Below are positions 57,661 to 61,480 of a DNA stretch of 61,480 nucleotides, piece by piece. Location of the stretch: NCBI GenBank assembly GCA_051453625.1, contig JBOZIK010000001.1, positions 132,154,877 through 132,216,356 of the forward strand, read 5' to 3'. Position numbers and translations under genes: made by a program. The notes under the pieces were generated by a model. The model did not search any database and was not told where the DNA came from. It saw only the letters and a list, made by a program, of their open reading frames with translations. Position 1 is the stretch's first letter. Each line of letters starts with the position of its first letter. This DNA comes from Welwitschia mirabilis. Taxonomy: Eukaryota; Gnetophyta; Gnetopsida; Welwitschiales.

Positions 57661-58860
57661 AATTTTCAATAAGGATAAGTGGTTAACCCAACTTTAAAAT
57701 TTTTTAAACAAATCATCCTAATTTTCAACCATTTAGAAAGAAATTTGAAAACATAAATATCCAACCAAAAACTCAAATAGTCAAACAAGCTCATTCAACT
57801 CACAAAAATAAGTGATCCACTAAGAAATTCCATTGATGAGTCAAGAAAAACATAAGAAAGAACAAATTCCAACATTTCTTGTTGAGTATTTTACAGAAAA
57901 CCATACTTACTACCCAAAGATCATAAGGATTGCTTACCACTCAAAGTTTACCAAATTCAAATGAAGTTAAAGAAGATTGTAAGGTAGTGATAATAAGTGG
58001 AAATCAGATAACACATCCCACCCATAAGACTTTAACATATTAAGGTAATAAAAAAAATGAAGAATAGGAGATAGAAATTTTAGAAAATCATTTTTTTCTT
58101 CTCATTTAAGTAATAAAAAGAAAAATTCTTCTCATAAGAAACTTGCTACTCCTTGATTTGATAGATTAAAAATAAATCTTATCTTTGATGAATACCTTAA
58201 ATCCTTAATGTAAAATGTGAGTATCAATTTATCATTTTAGAAACTTTTGCAAGAGAACACTAAGTATTATAAGTAATGAAAAGATCTGATTAGGAGGAAA
58301 AAAAATGAAACATTTCTAGTAAAGTCTTTTTAGTATAATTAATTAATAACTTAGTTTTACAAAAATGTTCAAAATTTAAAGATCTAAAGGTAGTAACTAT
58401 TAGTGTTACCATAGAAGGAAATTAAAGGATTAAGAAATCTTTGATTGATATTAAACCTAGTGTCAATGTTATATCCTTTTACATTTGTTAATGACTTGGG
58501 TTGGAAAGTAGAATAGATCCTATAAGGATTATTTTAGAATTGATAGATACATTTGTTAGGAAATATTTAGGCGTAATTAAGGCTTTAGTCATTTAGATTA
58601 AATAAGCATTGTACCCCATTTATATTGTTATGCTAGAAGTTGAACATAATGATGGTTATCCTTTACTTTTAGGTAAAGATTTTTATGTAATAATCCATTA
58701 TATTATAGATACGAGAACATATTTGATAAAGTGTAATTTAGAAAATAAGAATTTTTCAATAAGAGTGTTTGATGCAGAAGAAAATCATTTAGGAAATGAT
58801 TTAAGTGTGGAAGAAGAAATGAAGCCAACTTTGTTTTTATAGCTCTGTCCACTTGAAGAA
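57661..58860 (+). pseudogene. Element C protease pseudogene
   Basis: KCSKFKDLKVVTISVTIEGN is followed by KKSLIDIKPSVNVISFYIC. The D-x-G triad reads D-I-K (GGA to AAA), so the active site is broken. 58609-58842 is open: YPIYIVMLEVEHNDGYPLLL, then GKDFYVIIHYIIDTRTY and NKNFSIRVFDAEEN, matching B 37850-38010. Confidence 0.85.
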
Positions 58861-59290
58861 AGATGATCAATGCTTTATGAACCAACTTTATTTGATCATA
58901 AACTAGAAGTAGGTAACTTAAATGTCTTTGATGAAAATCAACTTAATTTTGACCATTTGGAAATTGATTATTTTAATATGGAGAGTAGAGAGACTAAGTT
59001 TGTTAACTGTGTAGAAGTCTAAGATCTAAGTAGAACTAAGATTTTATATTTTTAGGGTGGTCATCCACTACTAACATCCAAATGATAGTCTAAAATGGTA
59101 GTGAATTCTCTTACAAATTTAATATAAAATAAAAATCTAAGTTCAAATTTGAATCTAAAACCTTTACTCAATGGACTAGAATACATTTTTTTGAAAAATG
59201 ATCTCAACAAACACTTAAAAATTAACAAAAATATTTTTCCTTAATAAGAATTAAGTTTAATCTCTCTTTTATAATCTAAGATAAATGTGT
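58861..59290 (+). pseudogene. Element C protease-RT linker
   Basis: The acidic linker parallels B 38040-38460 (MLYELTLFDHKLE-like; G(G/C)(H/Y)PLL(T/S)SK near 59055; SLIPFL-type text). No enzyme domain. Confidence 0.6.
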
Positions 59291-60090
59291 TTGTTTAGTT
59301 CCATAAATATTTGATAGCCATTCCTACCTTAATTGTTTAACATAAAATCTATCTTAAGAATAATATAAAAACTATTAGATAATCCCAATGTAGACTTAAT
59401 CCAGTTCTTAAGCAAGTTATCAAAGATGACATAATAAAAATAATGGATGATATAATCATTTATGCCATAGCTAATAGTAAGTGGATTAGCCCTTTGATAG
59501 TAGTACTTAAGAAAGATGGGAAATGAAGGATGTGCATAGATTTCAGAAAATTAAATAAAGTAACTAAAAACGATCACTGTCCTTTGTCTTTTCTTGATTA
59601 GATACTTGATAAAATTTAGGGACATGCATTTTATTATTTTCTTGATAGATATAGCGATTACGATCAAGTTTGTATTGCTAGTAAGAACCCAGCTAAAACT
59701 ACTTTTACTTCCTCTTTTGATACTTTTATATACATGCCTTTTGGACTTTGTAATGATCCCGGTACTTTTTAACATGCTATGATGAGTATTTTTCCTAATA
59801 TGTTAGAGGATTTGATAGAAATTTTTATGGATGAATTCTTTATTTCTACTAAAACTTTTGAATAAATTTTAGAATAATTACAGAAAGTACTTAATAGAGA
59901 CATTTCTAGTGGCCTACATTTGAGTTGGGAAAGTGTAATTGTTTAGGTCATGATATTTCAAAAATGGGATTAGGATGGACCCTGAGAAAGTTGGTATTAT
60001 TTAAAATCTAAATCCTCCTATAAATGTAAAATAGGTTAGATTTTTTCTTATTCATTATGGTCTTTATCAATGGTTTATTCATGATTATGT
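59291..60090 (+). pseudogene. Element C reverse transcriptase pseudogene
   Basis: NPVLKQVIKDDIIKIMDDII, SKWISPLIVVLKKDGK, RMCIDFRKLNKVTKNDHCPL, FLDRYSDYDQVCIASKNPAK, TTFTSSFDTFIYMPFGLCND, then IEIFMDEFFISTKTF at 59815-59860. The catalytic FMDD is FMDE, so the second Asp is lost. Stops at Q and W codons. Confidence 0.92.
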
Positions 60091-60680
60091 AAACATTTAT
60101 AGACCCCTTTACTCATTACTAGAGAAAGAAGCTAAATTTGAATAGAATAAATCTTGTCAGCTTTCTTTTAATAGGATTAAATGTAAACTTTCTTATGCTC
60201 TTAGTGTAATGGGATCCAATTGAAAAAAAAATAAATTGATGTATGATGCTAATAATTGTATTATAGATGGGGTGCGTTGTTAAAAATATGGAAGTGATTT
60301 TACAATTATATTTTACTATAGCAAATATCTATCTAAAACTCAAATGAATTACACTACTACAGAGAAGAAAATGTTAGTAATAATATTTTGCCTTGATACA
60401 CTTATTTTTAGGCTTTTATATGAATGTTTATACTAATGATGCTACAATTAGTTACCTTATGACTAAGAAAGATTTTAGTGATCGATGGTTTAGATCGATT
60501 CTCATTATGTAAGAATTTAATTTGATCATTATTGTTAAAGTAGAGAAGCATAATTATGTTTTTGATCATTTGTCTTATTTTCTTCTCCTCTTGATGATTC
60601 TGTTATTGATGATTCCTTTCTAGATGAGAAACTTTTTGCTATATCTTCTACTTAACCATTAATTACCTTGTTACTATAAA
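60091..60680 (+). pseudogene. Element C RNase H pseudogene
   Basis: Fragments in three frames: PLYSLLEKEAKFE, NKSCQLSFNRIKCKLSY, YYSKYLSKTQMNYTTTEKKM-like text, and LSYLMTKKDFSDRWFRSILI-like text. They line up with B 39300-39760. More frameshifted than B. Confidence 0.8.
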
Positions 60681-61480
60681 AACACTATACCATTGGACTT
60701 ATAATAAGTGCAAATATTTTCTCCATAGAATGGGTGACTATGAATGGATAGAGACATATTTGTATCGTAGGTATAAAGACTAAATTATGAAAAAATGTAT
60801 GCTTGATAGGAAAAAATCTAAAATCCTTTATCTTTGTCATGGTAGTGTTTGTGTAGGTTATTTTATTGGATAGAAAATGGCTATGAAAATTGTTCATTCT
60901 AGTTTTTATTGGACTACTCTTTTTTAGGATTTTTTTTTTTTTTAATTTTACTAGGAGGTATGATCCTTGTCAATATTATGATAGCCTTATTCATACTTAG
61001 GAGATGATCTTTAGACCTATTCTTAAATGTGAGCCTTTTAACTATTAGGGTATTAATTTTGTAGGCCTTATTCACCCACCTTCTTATGATAAACATTACA
61101 TTTTAGTGGCTATAGATTATGTTACTAAATGAGTTGAAGAAATTCCTAGTTTTTTGAATGATGGCTAAACCATTTATCATTTTTTTAGAATTCATATTTT
61201 TCAAAGATTTGGTTTTCCTAGAATTATCATTAGTGATCAATAAACTCATTTTATTAATTAGCTTTTTAGAAAACTTCTTTTATTCATTGGAATAGAATAA
61301 TAGTGCTCATCATCCTCAAATCAATGTACAGGATAAAAATGCAAATAGAGAAATTAAAAAATGTTGCAAAAACTTGTTTCTATTAAAAAAATCTTAAGCT
61401 TCTAAGATTAATAATGTTCTTTAGGCTTACTATACTACTTAGTATAATTCTCTTGGTTTTTCACCTTATGAACTTATATA
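60681..61480 (+). pseudogene. Element C integrase pseudogene (cut by window end)
   Basis: HRMGDYEWIETYLYRRYKD, KKCMLDRKKSKILYLCHGSV, then RPPSYDKHYILVAIDYVTK-like text, FLEFIFFKDLVFLELSLVIN in one frame (canonical FG.PR.IISD), HHPQINVQDKNANREIKK near 61308-61360 and LGFSPYELI at the window end. Same domain order as B 39961-40720. Confidence 0.88.

Larger units (their letters stand above)
54820..61480 (+). mobile_element. Element C: Athila/Tat-like gypsy element, sibling of B, truncated by window end
   Basis: 5' LTR 54820-55921, primer site, leader with hairpin motif, gag, protease, RT, RNase H and integrase in the same order and with the same motifs as B. Only the 5' two thirds are in view; integrase core is still running at 61480. 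It is inserted in chromovirus G. The left flanking 5 bp (ggtat) cannot be matched, as the right end is out of view. Confidence 0.93.

Noticed and set aside
59057-59100. Another copy of the GTCATCC hairpin motif inside element C
   Set aside because: The text is coding linker shared with B (GGHPLLTSK against GCYPLLSSK), so the resemblance is by chance of codons.
1-61480. tRNA, rRNA, CRISPR array, telomere repeat or integrated non-retroelement virus
   Set aside because: I saw no cloverleaf, rRNA core words, regular repeat-spacer pattern, TTTAGGG array or viral coat/replicase motif; all RT signatures belong to LTR elements.

Overview
The window is plant nuclear heterochromatin, very AT-rich and CpG-poor, built almost entirely from nested and decayed retroelements. 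I find no intact host gene, no tRNA or rRNA gene, and no bacterial-style operon, promoter or CRISPR. The plant assignment rests on several signs: Ty1/copia coding modules of SIRE/Maximus type; Ty3/gypsy modules of the Athila/Tat type, with a primer site resembling the one usually assigned to tRNA-Asp; a chromodomain gypsy element; plant-type hAT and LINE remnants; and long LTRs of 1.1-1.5 kb. Species cannot be told from the sequence.

Layout. 1-3306: fragments (gypsy leader/gag, an inverted copia LTR piece, a copia RNase H piece, a hAT transposase C-terminus). 3307-24580: element A, an Athila/Tat-like gypsy element with 1.09-kb LTRs. It was split twice, by copia element H (8777-16049, 5-bp target duplication with one mismatch) and by inverted element D (17769-21942, perfect AAAGG target duplication). 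24581-30437: unassigned sequence, one isolated copia-type LTR and a minus-strand LINE remnant. 30438-47855: probable minus-strand gypsy element F, itself split by plus-strand element B (34009-44682, perfect TTATC target duplication). 47930-49203: integrase and downstream ORF remnant E, related to A. About 50.9-54.8 kb: minus-strand chromovirus G (protease, RT, RNase H, integrase, chromodomain). 54820-61480: element C, a sibling of B, inserted in G and running off the window.

How the parts relate. B and C are autonomous-type members of one family (gag, protease, RT, RNase H, integrase, all now broken). D has related LTR ends and the same polypurine-tract context and shares B's region downstream of pol, but has no gag-pol, so it looks like an internally deleted, trans-mobilised derivative. 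A and E belong to a related branch. Most damage follows the C-to-T / G-to-A pattern expected from cytosine methylation: Gln and Trp codons have become stops and zinc-finger Cys codons have become Tyr.

Most interesting: (1) a short reading frame downstream of pol with a hydrophobic C-terminus, collinear between A and E at its start and between A and D at its end; (2) an imperfect hairpin motif (GTCATCC...GTCGTC...GACGAC...GGATGAC) repeated in LTRs, leaders and 3' regions of the B/C/D family; (3) a duplicated polypurine tract in copia element H; (4) an assembly gap that must hide about 470 bp of D's LTR.
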